Origin: Gordonia zhaorongruii
GTDB taxonomy: Bacteria; Actinomycetota; Actinomycetes; Mycobacteriales; Mycobacteriaceae
Length of the DNA stretch: 64,000 nucleotides
NCBI RefSeq assembly: GCF_007559005.1
Contig: NZ_CP041763.1
Location: 2,512,463-2,576,462 of the forward strand
Reading direction: 5' to 3'
Of the stretch, positions 27,901-42,900 are shown piece by piece; the first letter of the stretch is position 1, and every line of letters starts with the position of its first letter. The notes beneath the pieces are model-generated. The model ran no database searches. It saw only the letters and a list, made by a program, of their open reading frames with translations, and had not been told where the DNA came from. The translations under genes and the position numbers were made by a program.

Positions 27901-30900
27901 CGACCATCGACGTCACGCGGTCGGCCGGATAGTCGGGGTCGACGGGAACATAGGCGCCGCCGGCCTTGGCGACGGCCCAGATCGCGGTCAGCAGTTCAAC
28001 CGACCTTCCGATGGCCAGTGCCACCGGACGCTCCGGTCCGACGCCACAGCCGATGAGCCAGCGCGCCAACCTGTTGGACCGCTCGTCGATTTCACGATAA
28101 GTCAGCGACGCACCGTTACCGTCGACGACGGCGACCCGGTCCGCGCCACGTTGTGCGGCTTCGGCGAACAGGTCGGGCAGCAGCACCGGCTCGGCAGCCG
28201 GCCCACCGCTGACGGGCAGCAGTGCCGCACCGTCGGTCGGCGACAGCAACGGGAGGCTTCCGCAAACTGTCTTCGGATCGTCAGCCATCGTCTGCAGAAC
28301 TTGGACCAGCGCCTCAGCGAAGATCGCAACCTGCTCCATCGGGAATGCGGTCGGCAGGTATTTGATCTTCATCGCCAGTTCGTCGCCTCGGCGAGACGCC
28401 GACAGATTCAGCGGGTAGTGCGTCGCATCCGAAGTCTGCGCGTCGACCAACTGCAGCCCGCCGTTCGCCGACGCGTCGATCCCGGTGATCGACTCGGTGT
28501 CGACCGGGTACGACTCGTACACCGCCAGGGTGTCGAACAGCGCAGGCAGTCCGGTCTGAGCGATCAGCGACGGCAGCCCCATCTGCTGGTAGTCGAGGAC
28601 CTTCACCTTGTCGTTCTGCATCGAGGTCAGTACGTCGATGACCGACGCGTTCGGGTCGACGTCGACCACCGCCGGGATCGTGTTGATGAACATGCCGATC
28701 ATCGACTCGATGCCGTCGATGTCGGGCGATCGGCCCGACACCGTCTCGGCGAACGACACCGCTTGATTACCGGTCATCCGGGAAAGCAGTACCGCCCAAG
28801 CGAACTGGACGACGGTGGCCATGGTGACCGAGTTCTCACGACCGATCGCGTCGAGTCGGTTCGCGATCTCGCCGTTCACATCGAACTCGAAGTCTCGCGG
28901 CGGCGCATCGGCCGACGGTTCGTGCCCCGGCGCGACGAGCGTCGGCTCGGTGACCGGCGCCAACACCTCACGCCATGCACTCAATCCGGCCGCGGTGTCA
29001 GTCGCGGCGACGGCGCGTGCATGGTCGGCGAAGTCGCCCGTCGACGCACCTGCGACCGAGCCCGTGTACGTCGCTCCGGTGGCATACAGGGCGAGAAGGT
29101 CAGCGAGAACGAGCGGGCTCGACCATCCGTCCACCAACAGGTGGTGATTCGTGATGACCAGCTCGGCGCCATCGTGATGATGGACCAGAGCCGTACGAAT
29201 GAGCGGAGGCTGCGCCATGTCGAAGGGCTTCGCTCGTTCGTTGTCGACCACTGCGCGGACCTGGCGTTCGCGGTCTTCAGCTGGACCCGAGCGCAGATCT
29301 ACGACGCTCCACGGCACATCTACTTCAGTAGGAACCACCGTGACCGCGACACCGCTGCCGACCCGGACGAAGCCGGACCGCAGCACGCGATGCCGGTCGA
29401 GGAGCATGCCGAATGCGGTTCGCAACCGATCGGCGTCGACGTCGCCGGTCAGCGAGAGCACCGACTGCGTGACATAGACGTCGATGCCCGATCGCTCGTC
29501 TGCTCCGTCGCCCGCGAGGTCGGCCTGGAAATACAGGCCCTGCTGCAACGGAGTCATCGGCCAGACGTCGGCGCCCGGGTAACGCGCAGCGACCCGGTCG
29601 AGGTCGGCTTGCGCGAGATCGGTGCCCGGAACGTCCGACGGGCTGAGCCCCACGTCGGTGCCGCCGAGAACGAGGTCGGCTATCTCCTGCAACTCGTGCT
29701 GCCAGCGGCCGGCGATATCGGCGACTGCGGCCTCGTCGAGAACGTCAGTGGCGTACGAGAACTGGGCCTCGAGCCGCTTCGCATCGGCGCCTGCGGCACT
29801 CACGTTTATGCCGAACACGTTCGGCGAGAACATCGCACCCGACACTGTGCTCGGGAGGTGCGGTCCGCCCGAGACCGGAAGGAACTCATCCGACGCCGTG
29901 TTGTCGATCGGAGCAGTTCCGCTACCGAAATAGTTGTACGCGATGCTCGGGAGCGGTCGCTGTGCGAGTTCACCGTCCGTGCCGTATCGGAGAATTCCGA
30001 ATCCGACACCGCCAGCCGGGCGCGCCACACGCGCGTCCTTCGCCGACTTGATCGCGTGGACGATGTCCGTGGAGGGGTCGACGGCGACTGGCGCGATGCT
30101 GGTGAACCAGCCGACCGTGCGGGACAGATCGATCAGGCCTTCATCACCTGCGATCCGCTCATCGCGACCGTGTCCCTCGATCTGAACTGTGACCGGCGCG
30201 TCGTCCTCGATCCCCTGGTCGTCTTGCCATGACCGCACTGCACGAGCCAATGCGCCGAGCAACACGTCGTCGACGTTTCCGCCGAACGCGTTGGGCACTG
30301 CGGAGAGAACCGCATCCGCGACATCGGCGCCGACAACATGCTGGTACAACGCCTGACTGTGCCAGCGGTGCCGCTGGCGATCAGCGGCGTCACCGAAGGA
30401 CGTCCGCCTGATCGGCGACTGCCCCAGCCAGTAGTCGACTTCTCCTTCTCGAGCGTCGACTTGATCGGCGAGGAGGTGTGCGACGCGACGAGCGGAGGTG
30501 CCTTCCGATCGCAGCTCGATCGGACGTCCCGAGGTGTGCTGCGCCCACGCGGTGACGAGGTCTTCGACGATGATCGGCCACGACACCGCATCCACACCGA
30601 GGTGATGGATCGCGATAACCATGCGGCGCCACTGCGCGCCGGTGACTACTGCGACACCCATCAGGGCGCCCGTCACCGGGTCGAGAGCCGACAGCAGACC
30701 ACGATGCGCGGTGAGCAGACCTGCGTCGACGTCGTCGGCCGCCGCGATCTCCCGAACTGCCGGAACCGAACCGGCACCCGCGGTGAGGGTCCAGTGGTCG
30801 CCGCCTCCGGTGAGCGTCGCGGTCAGCATCGGATGGACCGCGGCCACCGCGTCGACGACGGTCTGCACATCGGCGACAGTTGCCTCTCCAGGCAGATTGA

Positions 30901-33900
30901 AGACGACCGGCTGCGAGAAGTCAGCGAAATCCGATGGCTGCTCGGAGTGCTCGATCATCCACGAAGTCACCGGTGGCAGCGGCATCTCACCCGACCCGCC
31001 GCCGGGTAGTTCTGCGAGTAGCTCAGCGGGCCCGTCCGACGACGCTGCGGCAGCAGCCATGGCGCGAATCGTCTTCAATTCGAAGATGTCGCGAGGCGAC
31101 AGATGCATGCCGGCGGCCTTCGCTGCAGACGACAGCTGGATCGACATGATCGAGTCGCCGCCGAGTGCGAAGAAGCTTTCGGTGACGCTGATCTGATCCT
31201 CGCCCAGGAAGCCCGCGATGATGCGAGCGAGAGTCTCCTCCCCCGGGTCCGCCGGCGCGACGTATTCGGCAGCTTCTTTAGCGTGCGGTTCCGGCAGAGC
31301 CTTGCGGTCGAGCTTGCCCGCCGGGGTCAGCGGGACCTGGTCGATCGCAATGGCCTGGCTCGGCACCATGTGTGCGGCGAGTCGTTCCGCTGCGTCGTCG
31401 AGGACGGCGTCAGTATCGATCGTCTCGCCAGGCTTGGCCACGAGGTAGGCGACGATCTCGGTGTGCTTGCGTCCGCCGCGGTCGGAGTCCACGCCGATCA
31501 CGACAGACTGCGCAACTCCCGGCTGATCGTCGAGTACGGCCTCGATCTCGCCGAGTTCCACACGCTGGCCGTTGATCTTGACCTGGAAGTCCACACGACC
31601 GGCGAACTCGAGATTGCCGTTCTTGGTCCGCCGAACGAGGTCGCCGGTGGCGTACATGCGGGTCCCCGGATCGCCGTACGGATCGGCGATGAAGCTGGTC
31701 GCCGTCAGATCCGGCCGACCGAGGTAGCCGCGAGCCAAGCCGTCAGTCGCCAGATACAACTCGCCGACCACGCCCTGGGGAACCTGATGCAGGCGCGCGT
31801 CGAGGACATGCGCCGTGAAGCCGTCGTTCGGTTTGCCGATCGTGACGGGCTTGCGGGCCTGCATGCGCGAGCGCGTCGCCCACACGGTGGCCTCGGTGGG
31901 GCCGTAGCAGTTGAAGATGCGGCGGCCGCGCTCCGACCAGCGCTCGACGAGTTCCGGCGGGCAGGCTTCACCGCCGGTCGCGAGGTTGCGCACATACTGC
32001 GCACGCTCGGGATCGACGGTCGCCAGCACAGACGGGGTGATGATCATGTCGGTCACTTCGTCGCGCTCGAGCACTGTGGCGAGCGCATCGCCTGCGAATT
32101 CGGTGTGCGGCGCGATCACCAGAGTGTGGCCGGCGGGAATGGCCCAGGCCATCTCGAACATCGACGCGTCGAAGCTCGGTGATGCGACGTGCAGGATCCG
32201 GGTGTCGGGCTCGTCTTCCGGCGGGCCCGCGGTGATCTTCGCGAGCGATTCGACGAAGTCGACGATGCCGGTGTGCGAGACCCCGACGGCTTTCGGTCGG
32301 CCGGTGGAGCCGGACGTGTAGATCAGGTACGCGAGGTTGTCCAGGCGCACTGAGCCGTTGCGTTCGGCGGGGTCGATATCGTCGCCCGATTCGGCTTCGG
32401 CCTCGAGATCCGGGAGGTAGACCCAGTCGCACGCCGAGTGGCCGAGGCGGTCGCGAGTACCTTCGTCGGTGATGCCGATCGCTGCCCCCGAGTCGGCCAC
32501 CATGAAGGCGATGCGGTCTTCGGGGTACGCCGGATCGACGGGCACGTATGCGGCGCCCGACTTGATGACGCCCCACACGGCGAGGACCGAATCGATCGAG
32601 CGCTCCAGGCCGACGGCCACGACGTCCTCCGGGGTCACTCCCCGGGCGAGCAGTGCCCGCGCGATGCCGTTGGTACGTTCCTCGAACTCCTCGTAGTCGA
32701 GTTCGGTCCCGTCGCAGATGAGGGCGGGATGCTCGAGGTCGAGGTCCCGTTCGGACAGCAGATCGATCAGGGTTCCTGCCTCGACCTCGCCACCGCGGCC
32801 GATTGCCGCCCCGCTGTCCCGCAGCGCTCGCGCCGGCGCGGCTCCGGGCGCCGACGGCGCTGCCGTGCCCACGATGTCGATGTCACCGACCGCCACATCC
32901 TGATCCTCGATCATCGCGGTCAGGACACGCTCGAAGACCGCAGCGAACCGCCTCGCCGACGACTCGTCGAACAGATCTGCGGCGTAGATGAAGTCGGCGG
33001 CCATCCGGGAGACGGCGGTCCGGGCACGGACCACCGCCGTCAGGTCGAACTTCGCCTCGACGTTCGCAGACTTCATCGGTTCCGCTTCGACACCTGCCAG
33101 CGCTATCGCATCCGGGTGGTCTGCGGCGTCCGTGTAGGTGAACGAGACCTGCGCCAACGGCTGGTACGACGACGACCTTTCGGGCGCCAACTCGTCGACG
33201 AGGTCGTCGAACTGCACTTGGTCGTTGGCGAACGCATCCAAGATCCCGGTACGGACCTCGGCGAACAAAGCATCCACCGTCTTGCTGGGGTCGACCTGGG
33301 TACGCAGTAGAAGCGTGTTGACGAACATGCCGATGAGGTCGTCGAGGGCTGCGCTGCTGCGGCCTGCGACCGGCGTTCCGACGACCACGTCGGAAGTGGC
33401 CGCGAGACGTGCCATCGTCGCGGCGAACGCCGCTTCGGTCACCATGAACGCCGACATGCCACGTTCGTGGGCAAGCGCATCGACTCCGTCGGCGATCGCA
33501 TCGTCGAGTTCGACGGTGACGATGCCACCGGCCTCGCTCAGCGCGGCTGGGCGTGGTCGGTCCATCGGCAGATCAGTCACCGTGGGGAGGCCGGCGAGTG
33601 CCTTCCGCCAGTATGCGAGTTGCCTGCCCAACACACTTCCGCTGTCGGCGGCATCGCCGAGAACGGACTGCTGCCACACGGCGTAGTCGGCGTACTGCAC
33701 CTCGAGCTCGGGCGGCGCGGACACCGTCTCGTCTGCGCGCGACGCGTAGGCCGCCAGCAGGTCCCGCGCGAGGACGGGGATGGATTCACCGTCCATCGCG
33801 ATGTGGTGCACGGTGATCGCGATCGACAACCCGTCGTCGGCCCGTTGGATGCGGCCGCGAATCGGAATCTGTCGGGACACGTCGAAGCCCGCGGTCGTGG

Positions 33901-36900
33901 ACGCAACCAACTCATCGAGGGTCGCTGCCTCAGTCCAGTCGAGCATGGCGCGTGCAGCCGTCGCCGGAAGCACTTCTTGTACAGGTACCCCGTCGACGGA
34001 CGGATAGATCGTGCGCAGCACCTCGTGACGCTCGACGAGATCGCCGACGGCCTCAGCGAGTATCGCGACATCGACATCACCGGTCAGCTTCAACGCCACC
34101 GGAAGGTTGTAGGCGCCCGACGCGGTGTCGAACTGATTCATGAACCACATCCGACGCTGTGCGCGCGATACCGGAATCGGCTGCGGTCGAGGTTCGGTTC
34201 GAACAACCGGCGGCAACGCAGGCGCCGCATCCGCGGTCGCCGCGGCGAGCGCGCGCACAGTCGGTGCGTCGAACACATCTCTGATCGAGACGTCCACATC
34301 GAGTGCGGCGCCCACACGGGCGGACAAGCGGGCGGCCAAGAGCGAGTTGCCGCCCACGTCGAAGAACGACTCCGTGACACTGACCTGGTCCGCACCCAGC
34401 AGCTCTGCGAATACCGCTGCAACCGCTTCTTCGGCTGCGCCGACCGGTGCCACGTACTCGACGCCCCCGAACTCCGGTTCGGGCAGCGAGCGGCGGTCGA
34501 TCTTGCCGGATACGGTCAACGGCATCTCGGGAACCACGGTCCACGCGGACGGCTGCATGTACTCCGGGAGTCGCTCGGAGGCCCACTGCCGTAGAGCGTC
34601 GACAGTCGTCGTGGCCGACGGTGCCGGCGACACGTATGCGGCCAGCGCATCGCCTCCACCGGGAGCTGTCACGACGGTGACGGCGGCGTGCACGACGTCC
34701 GGGTGCTCGGCGACGACGCCCTCGACTTCGCCGAGTTCGAGCCGCTGACCACGGATCTTCACCTGCGAATCGACGCGCCCGAGGTAATCGATCTCCCCGG
34801 CCCCGGTCCACCGGGCGAGGTCGCCCGTGCGGTACATGCGAGCGCCGGGCTCCCCCATCGGGTCGCTCACGAAAGCGCCTGCGGTCTGTGCCGACTGCGA
34901 TGCGTACCCGCGCGCCAATTGCGGACCGCAGAGGTACAGCTCACCGGTGACACCGGCGCGCACGGGGCGGAGCCGCCCGTCCAGGATGCGTACCTCGCAG
35001 TTCCACATCGGACGACCGATGGTGATGACCCGGTCGCCGTCCACCCGTGTCTGCGTGATGTCGACGGTCGCTTCGGTGGGGCCGTACATGTTGACGACCG
35101 ACGCATTCGGGAAGCAGCTCTCAAGTTGCTCGACGAGGTTGATACCGAGCGCCTCACCACCACTGTGCACGGTTCGAACCGTCGTGCACGGCGGGAAAGC
35201 TCTCGCTTCCTGGAACTCGACCATCGCGGCGAGCATGGCCGGCACAGACTTCAGTGCCGTCACGCCTTCGTCGCGAATCAGGCTCAGCAGATACCCGGGG
35301 TCACGATGACCGTCTGGTTCCGCAATTACCAGCGGCGAACCGGTGAACACCGACCCGAAGTACTCCCAGACCGACGCATCGAATGTGTAGGGAGTCTTGA
35401 GCAGCAAGACGTTGTCCGCGGGGCCGTGCGCGTCAGCAAGCGATGACAGCACGTTGAACAGCGCGCGCCGCGTGACGGTGACGCCCTTGGGGCGTCCTGT
35501 CGAGCCCGATGTGAACAGGGTGTAAGCGGCGTGATCGGGCAACGGCATCGAGGTGCGTTCTGCGTCACTCAGCGGGGCGCCGTTCGATGCGTCCTTCGAG
35601 TCGACGCTGACCTTCTCGATGTCGATGCTCGCCAGGGCTTCCGGCGAATCCTCGCGTGCGACCAGAACGAGTGACACACGGGCCGTCTGCAACACGTATT
35701 CGGTCCGGTCTGCTGGGGCGTCGGTGTCGATCGGCACGAACTGTCCGCCCGCGGCGATCACCGCGTGAACGGCGACCATCACCTCGAACGAGCGTTCCAT
35801 GCACACGCCCACCGCCGTGTCCGGTCCCACCCCAGCTGCGATCAGTCGCCTCGCAAGAGTGTTCACGGAACCGGCGAAGGAGCCGTACGACATCGACTCA
35901 CCGCGGTACACGAGCGCTGTCGCCTCGGCGCCACGCGCGGCACGCGCTGCGTCGGCGAGTCCGGTGAGTGCGACGTCGCCGGTCATCGGAACCACGTCGC
36001 CGCGGCCCCACCCGGTAATCGCCGAAGACTCCTCGACCGTCAACAGATCGACGTCTCCGAGAGCTCGATCAGGTTCGAATCGCACCGCATCGAGCAGTCC
36101 GACGACGCGGTCCCACAGACGGGTCACGGTCGACCCGTCGAAGAGGTCCGTCGCATAGAGGACCGTGCCGTTCCACCCTTCCGAGGAGTCCTTGATTCCC
36201 AGGAGGAAGCTCAGGTCGACCTTCGCGGGCAGATTGTCGATCTGCACCGGTTCGATCGTCGCGCCTGCGATGTTCACCACCGCCGAATCGTCTTCGACTA
36301 CGGACAGCATCGCCTGAGCGAGTGGCGCGAAGGCCTCGCTGCGCACCGGGTTGAGCGCCTCCACGAGGGACTCGAACGGTACGTCCGCGTTCCCGAAGGC
36401 GTCCAGATCGTGGCGCCGGACCGACTGCACGAGATCGCTGAACGACTCGGCCGGGTCGATCGTCGTCCGCAGAACCAGCGTGTTCACGAACATGCCGACG
36501 AGCGGATCGAGAACCTGCTGACCGCGACCCGCGATAGGAGTCGACACGACGACGTCGTCTGTCGCGGCTTCCCGCGCGAGCACAGCCGACAACGCTGCGT
36601 GGATGACCATGAACGGCGTGGCATTCGCAGCACTCGCGAAGTGTGCGACCCACTGGGCGGTGCCTGCAGGCAGCGAGATCTCCACCTGCGCACCACGATT
36701 GGATGCCACAGCGGGGCGAGGCCGGTCGGCCGGCACCTCGAGGACGTCGGGGATCCCCTCGAGTCGGCCCTTCCAGTAGGCCAGCTGACTACCGAGCACC
36801 GACGTCTCATCGGACGGGCTGCCGAGCTCGGAGCGTTGCCAGATCGCGTAGTCGGCGAAGTCCACCTCGAGTGGCGCGAACTCAGGCGCCGCACCTTCGG

Positions 36901-39900
36901 ATCGTGCAGCGTATGCAGTGACCAGGTCACGCACCAACGGCACCATCGATTCACCGTCCGCGGCGATGTGGTGAGCGACGACGGCGAGTAGATACTCGTC
37001 ATCGGCAGCACGCCACAACCGCACGCGAAGCGGCCACTGTTCCAACAGATCGAAACCTTCGACCACCGCGGCCTCGACGTCGGCTTGCGATTCGACGATC
37101 GCCCAGTCCAGACCCGCCGAGACCCCGTCGGTCCCGCTGATGTCCTGGTACGGCACTCCATCGACCGCAGGGAAGGTGGTTCGGAGCGGCTCGTGCCGGA
37201 TCACCACGTCGACCAGCGCGTTACGAAGAGCGTCTACCCGCAGCGGACCAGTGATCTTCAACAACGTCGGAATGTTGTAGGCACTGGTACCCGGATCGAA
37301 CTGGTTGATGAACCAGACACGCTGCTGTGCAAGTGACAGCGGGACCTGTTCCGGACGCGGCATGCGGCTGACGGGCGGCAGAGCACTCGTGCGCCCCGCG
37401 ACCGTGACGGCCAGTTCGCGAACCGTCGGTGAATCGAACACATCCCTGATCGACACGTCGACCCCGAGCGCCTCCGACACTCGTGAGACGAGGCGCATCG
37501 CCGACAGCGAGTTGCCGCCGGCATCGAAGAACGATTCCGTCACCGAAACCTGGTCGAGCCCGAGTAGATCGGCGAATACGGCAGCGACGACGGCCTCGTC
37601 GTCTGATTCCGGTGCCACGTAGTCGGCCAGTTGGAGGACGGGCGCCGGCAACGCCTTGCGATCCACCTTGCCCGACGACATCAACGGCATCACGCCGACC
37701 GGCATCCACACCGACGGTCGCATGTACTCGGGCAGGGCCGTCGTCACGGACGCCTTGACGACCTCGGCATCGAGATCATCGGGCGAGTAGTAGGCGACCA
37801 ATTGCTGACCGCCGGCGATCTCGGCCACTGCGGCAGCAGCGGCGACCACACCGGGCGCCGCAGCCAAGGCTGCTTCCACCTCGCCGAGTTCCAGACGCTG
37901 GCCTCGCAGCTTCACCTGGAAGTCCGAACGCCCGAGGTACTCCAACTCCCCGGCTGCATTCCAACGAACCAGGTCACCACTTCGGTACAGACGGCTTCCG
38001 GGCTCACCGAAGGGATCGGCGATGAAACGCTCCGCGGTCAGTTCGGACCGACCGGCGTATCCGCGGGCGACCTGAACGCCGCCGATGTACAGTTCGCCGA
38101 CAACGCCGACGGGGACTTCGAGAAGTCGCGAATCGAGGACTCGCGCCGTGGTATTCGCAATCGGTTTGCCGATCGGCGGGTGCGAACCGTCCACCACCGC
38201 GTACTCGACCACGTAGTTGGTGGCCTCAGTGGGCCCGTACTGGTTGAGAAACGCAGCGCCGGGAAGGTGCGTCGTGACAGCGTCGGCCAGCACGCCGTTC
38301 AGCGCATCGCCACCTGTCTGCAGGAGCCGCACCGAACTCAGCGCACGGCTGCGCCCTTCGACGTCGTGCTCGAGAATCGCCGAGAGGACGGCAGGGACCG
38401 CCTCGAACGCGTGAATGCGCTCGGCCTCGATCACTTCCACGAGGTAGTCAATATCGCGATGCCCGCCAGGGCGAGCGACAACGAGACGTCGACCTGCGCC
38501 GAACGACCAGAAGAACTCCCACACGGAGGCGTCGAATGTGTACGGGGACTTGAGGAGCGCGCTCTCGATCGACAGTTCCGCGAACAACTGGGCAGTGCGG
38601 TGCAGATGTGCGCGGAACGCCCGGTGACTGACCGTCACACCCTTGGGTCGGCCGGTGGAGCCGGACGTGAACATCGTGTAGACAGCCGACTCTTGGCGGA
38701 GAGGCGCGATTCGATCCGCATCGGTGACCGGGCGGCCGTCACTGCCATCGGTCCCGACCGTCGAATCGACGGTCATCGGGCGCAGGGCGGGAATCGCCGA
38801 AACAGCGTCGGGCACCAGTCCCGGTGCCGTGAGGACGATCTCGAAGCCTGCGATCTCCGCCATGTAGCCGATTCGGTCGGCGGGCGCATCGATGTCGATG
38901 GGCACGTACTGGCCGCCGGAGACGACGACGGCGTGCATCGCGATCAGCATCTCGATGGACCGGTCGACGCACACGCCGACGGCGATCTCGGGTCCGACGC
39001 CAGCTCGGATCAGTTGCCGTGCAGTAGCATTCACGCGCCGCGACCACTCTTCGAAGGTCACATCGCGCCCCTGGAACGATATGGCCACCGCCGCGGGGTC
39101 GTTCCCGCCAGCAGTCGTGAGGTAGTCGGCGACGGTCTCCGCGGGGACCGCGAGCTTCGGCCCCTGCTCCAGTTCGGCGATCGTTGCGCGCTCTGGGCTG
39201 GTCAGCAACGTCCAGTCACCGATCGATCGGTCGGGCTCGGCCGCCAGCGACTCGATGAGCGCGACGAATCGCTCGGCGAACGACTGAGCCGTGCTGCCGT
39301 CGAACAAGTCTGTCGCGTAGATGAGTGTGGCGTCCCATGGAGCCCCGTCATGCGACGTGACGATGAGTTCGAGGTCCATCTCGGTTCGCTGAGCCGGAGG
39401 TTCGACGGCTTCGACTTCCAGATCGCCGACGGGGATGCTGACTCCCTGCACGGAACGGCCTGGATCGAACGAGAACAAGGTCTGGGCGAGCGGCGCGAAC
39501 GCCTCACTGCGCGTAGGGCCGACTGCGTCTACCACTGACTCGAAGGGAGCGTTCGAGTGCTCGAACGCTTCAAGATCCGTGGCGCGCGCCTGTTGGAGCA
39601 ATTCGCTGAACGTCATGTCCGGTTCCACCCGCGAACGAAGGACGAGCGTGTTCACGAACATTCCGACCAGCTGATCGAGCACTGCGGAGCCGCGGCCCCC
39701 GACCGGAGTCGCGACCGCGATGTCCTCGCTCGACGCCATTCGCGACAACAGCGCGGAGAAGGCCGCATGAACCACCATGAACGGGGTTGCACCATGTGCC
39801 GATGCGAGAGTCACGATCGATTCGCCGACGGTGCGCGGCAGCTGGAAGTGCGTCTCGGCGGCACGACCGCTAGCGCTGCGGGGCCGGGTGCGGTCTGTGG

Positions 39901-42900
39901 GAAGCTCGAGCACATCCGGGAGGCCCGCAAGGCGGTCCTGCCAGTATGCGAGCTGACGACCGGTCTCCGACTGAGGGTCCGATCCGGCACCCAGAACCCG
40001 GTGCTGCCAGATCGCGAAGTCGGCGAACTGCACCTCGATCGGCGCGAACTCCGGACGCGTGCCCGTCGACCGCGCCTGGTACGCAGCGACGAGGTCGCCG
40101 ACCAGCGGTCCCATCGACTCACCGTCGGCGGCGATGTGGTGCACGACGATGGCGATCATGAACTCGCGGGTACTGCGCTGCCACAGGCGAGCTCGGATCG
40201 GCCATTGCGACGCCACGTCGAAGCCCTGCGTCACGGCAGCATGGAGCACGTCCTCGGACGAGACGACTGCCCAGTCGAGTCGATCGTCGGCCGCGGCGGC
40301 CGAATCGATCTGCTGGTACGGGTCTCCGTCGACCGACGGGAAGGTCGTTCGAAGCACCTCGTGACGCTGGACCACGTCGACGAGCGCCTGCCGTAACGCA
40401 TCGACGTCGAGCTCGCCGGTCAGCTTCAGCACCGCTGGGATGTTGTACGTTCCCGCTTCCGGGTCGAGCTTGTTGATGAACCAGATGCGCTGCTGTGCGA
40501 ACGACAACGGAATCCGGTCCGGACGTGGTTCAACGGCCGTCACCGGGGCAAGCGCTGCGGTGCGGCCCTCCACGGCTGCAACGAGTTCCCGCACGCTCGG
40601 GGCATCGAAGATGTCGCGGACCGTCACCTGCACACCGAGCGCGTCGGAGGCGCGGGCGGCCAGACGCATGGCTGCCAGGGAGTTGCCGCCGAGATCGAAG
40701 AAAGATTCGGTGACGCTCACCTGGTCGGCGCCGACCAGTCCTGCGAAGACCTCGGCGACTGCCGTCTCGTCATCCGATTCGGGTGCCACGTACTCGGCGG
40801 CCTCGAATTCCGGATCCGGGAGAGACCGACGATCCACCTTGCCTGCCGCATTGAGCGGCATCTCGTCGAGCAGCACCCACACGGTAGGCCGCATGTACTC
40901 GGCCAGCTCGGACGCGATCTCCTCGCTCACCTGGTCGGCATCGGCGGTCGCGGGCGCGATGTAGCCGACGAGCCGGTCACCGGCGGGACCGGCGACGACG
41001 CGGGCTGCCGCATGGGTCACGCCCGGTGCGGCCGCGATAGCGGTCTCGACCTCGCCGAGTTCCATACGCTGACCGCGCAGCTTCACCTGGAAGTCGGTGC
41101 GGCCGAGGTACTCGAGCTCCCCTGCCGCGTTGCGACGAACCAGGTCGCCGGTCCGGTACATCCGCGCGCCGGCGCCCCCGAACGGGTCTGCGACGAAGCG
41201 TTCAGCCGTCAGGTCGGGGCGTGAAGCGTATCCGCGCGCCGACTGAACGCCACCCAGATACAGCTCGCCCGCGACACCGTCGGGCACCGGGTGCAGACGT
41301 GCATCCAAGACCAGCGAGGTCGTGTTCTGCATCGGCATGCCGATCGGGACCACGTCGGCGACCTCGTCGAGCACCGACGACATCGTGTAGACGGCAGCCT
41401 CGGTAGGGCCGAACAGGTTGACGACTCGAGCGGTCGGGACGCGTTCGGCGAAGCGCCGGTGAACAGCAGGCGGCAGCGCCTCGCCACCGCTGAACAACAC
41501 CTGCAGGCCGGGCAGTAACTCGGCCTCGTCCACCACTTCGAGGAACACCGAGAGCATCGACGGGACGAACTGCGCGACGGTCACGTCGGTCGCGGCCATC
41601 ACGTGCGCGAGGTACTGCGGATCGCGGTGTCCGTCAGGCGCGGCGACGACCATCGTCTGGCCGGCGGTGAGCGGCCAGAAGAGTTCGAGAACCGAGGCGT
41701 CGAAGGTGTGGATCGTCTTGAAGAGCAGTCGCTGCTCGCCGTCAGGAACCAGAGCGTCGAACCAGGCGACGAAGTTCGCGACCGCGCGGTGCGAGATCGT
41801 GACGCCCTTCGGCCGCCCCGTGGACCCGGACGTGAACAAGGTGTATGCCGCATCGTCCAGGCGCAGCGGCGAGAGCCGCTCCCCCGCTTCGAGCGGTGCA
41901 GTACCGGCCGGAACCTCTCCGTCGATGTCGACCTCGATGAGCGGCGACTCTGCGCCAAGGTCCGCGATTGCGGTCGGGACCGGACGTCCGGCCTCAACCA
42001 CCACCGGGCCCACGCCCGCGGTCGTGATCATGTACTCCGAGCGGTCGACCGGCGTGTCCGGGTCGATCGGTACGTACTGTCCCCCGGCCGCCATGATCGC
42101 ATGGATCGCGACGACGGTGCCGGGAGTACGACGCATGGCGACGCCGACCGCCGTATCAGGCCCGACGCCTGCCGCGATCAGTTCACGTGCAAGGAGTGCG
42201 ACGCGCTGGCCGAACTCTGTGTAGCTGATTGTTCGGTCCTCGGTGACCAAGGCGGGGTGCCCAGCCGAATCCGCGACTCGTGCAGCGACGAGGTCGGCGA
42301 TCGTCTTGCCGGCTTCGCCTGCGGACGGGCCGGCCGCCTCTGCGAGCAAGCGGGTGGCTTCGTTCGGTGCCATGATCGCGGCGTCGCCGACCGGTCGTTG
42401 CACGTCCCCGAGGAGTTCGGCGAGCAAGTGCACGAAGCGAGTTGAAAGCTGCTCGATGGTCGAACGATCGAACAGGTCGGTGGCGTAGGTGAAGATCGCC
42501 GACCAGTCCTGGTCGTCGGAAGCGGTCGAGATGGTCAGGTTCAGATCCACCTGGGCCGGAGCCTCGGTGATGTCGACAGGGTTCACGGTCATACCCGCGA
42601 CTGCGGCCGTGGTGGAGGTCGCAGCGATGGGGTCGACTGACAGGATCACCTGCGCGAGTGGCGAGAACGCCTCCGAACGAACCGGGTTGATCGCGTCGAC
42701 GACCGACTCGAACGGTACGTCGGCATGCGCGAACGCGTTGAGATCGCCCTCTCGCACACTCGCCAGCAGGTCGGCGAAGGGTGTCGCCGTGTCGACCTCG
42801 GTGCGGAGCACGAGGGTATTGACGAACATGCCCACCATGGCGTCGAGCGCCTGGTGCCCACGACCGCCGACCGGCGTGCCGACGGCGATATCGGCAGAGC

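Noticed and set aside
27668..30232. 854-residue open frame on the plus strand
   Set aside because: It lies entirely opposite the E8/C9/A9 coding region of NRPS subunit 2, has no recognisable motif and is Arg/Asp-biased as expected of an antisense frame in high-GC DNA.
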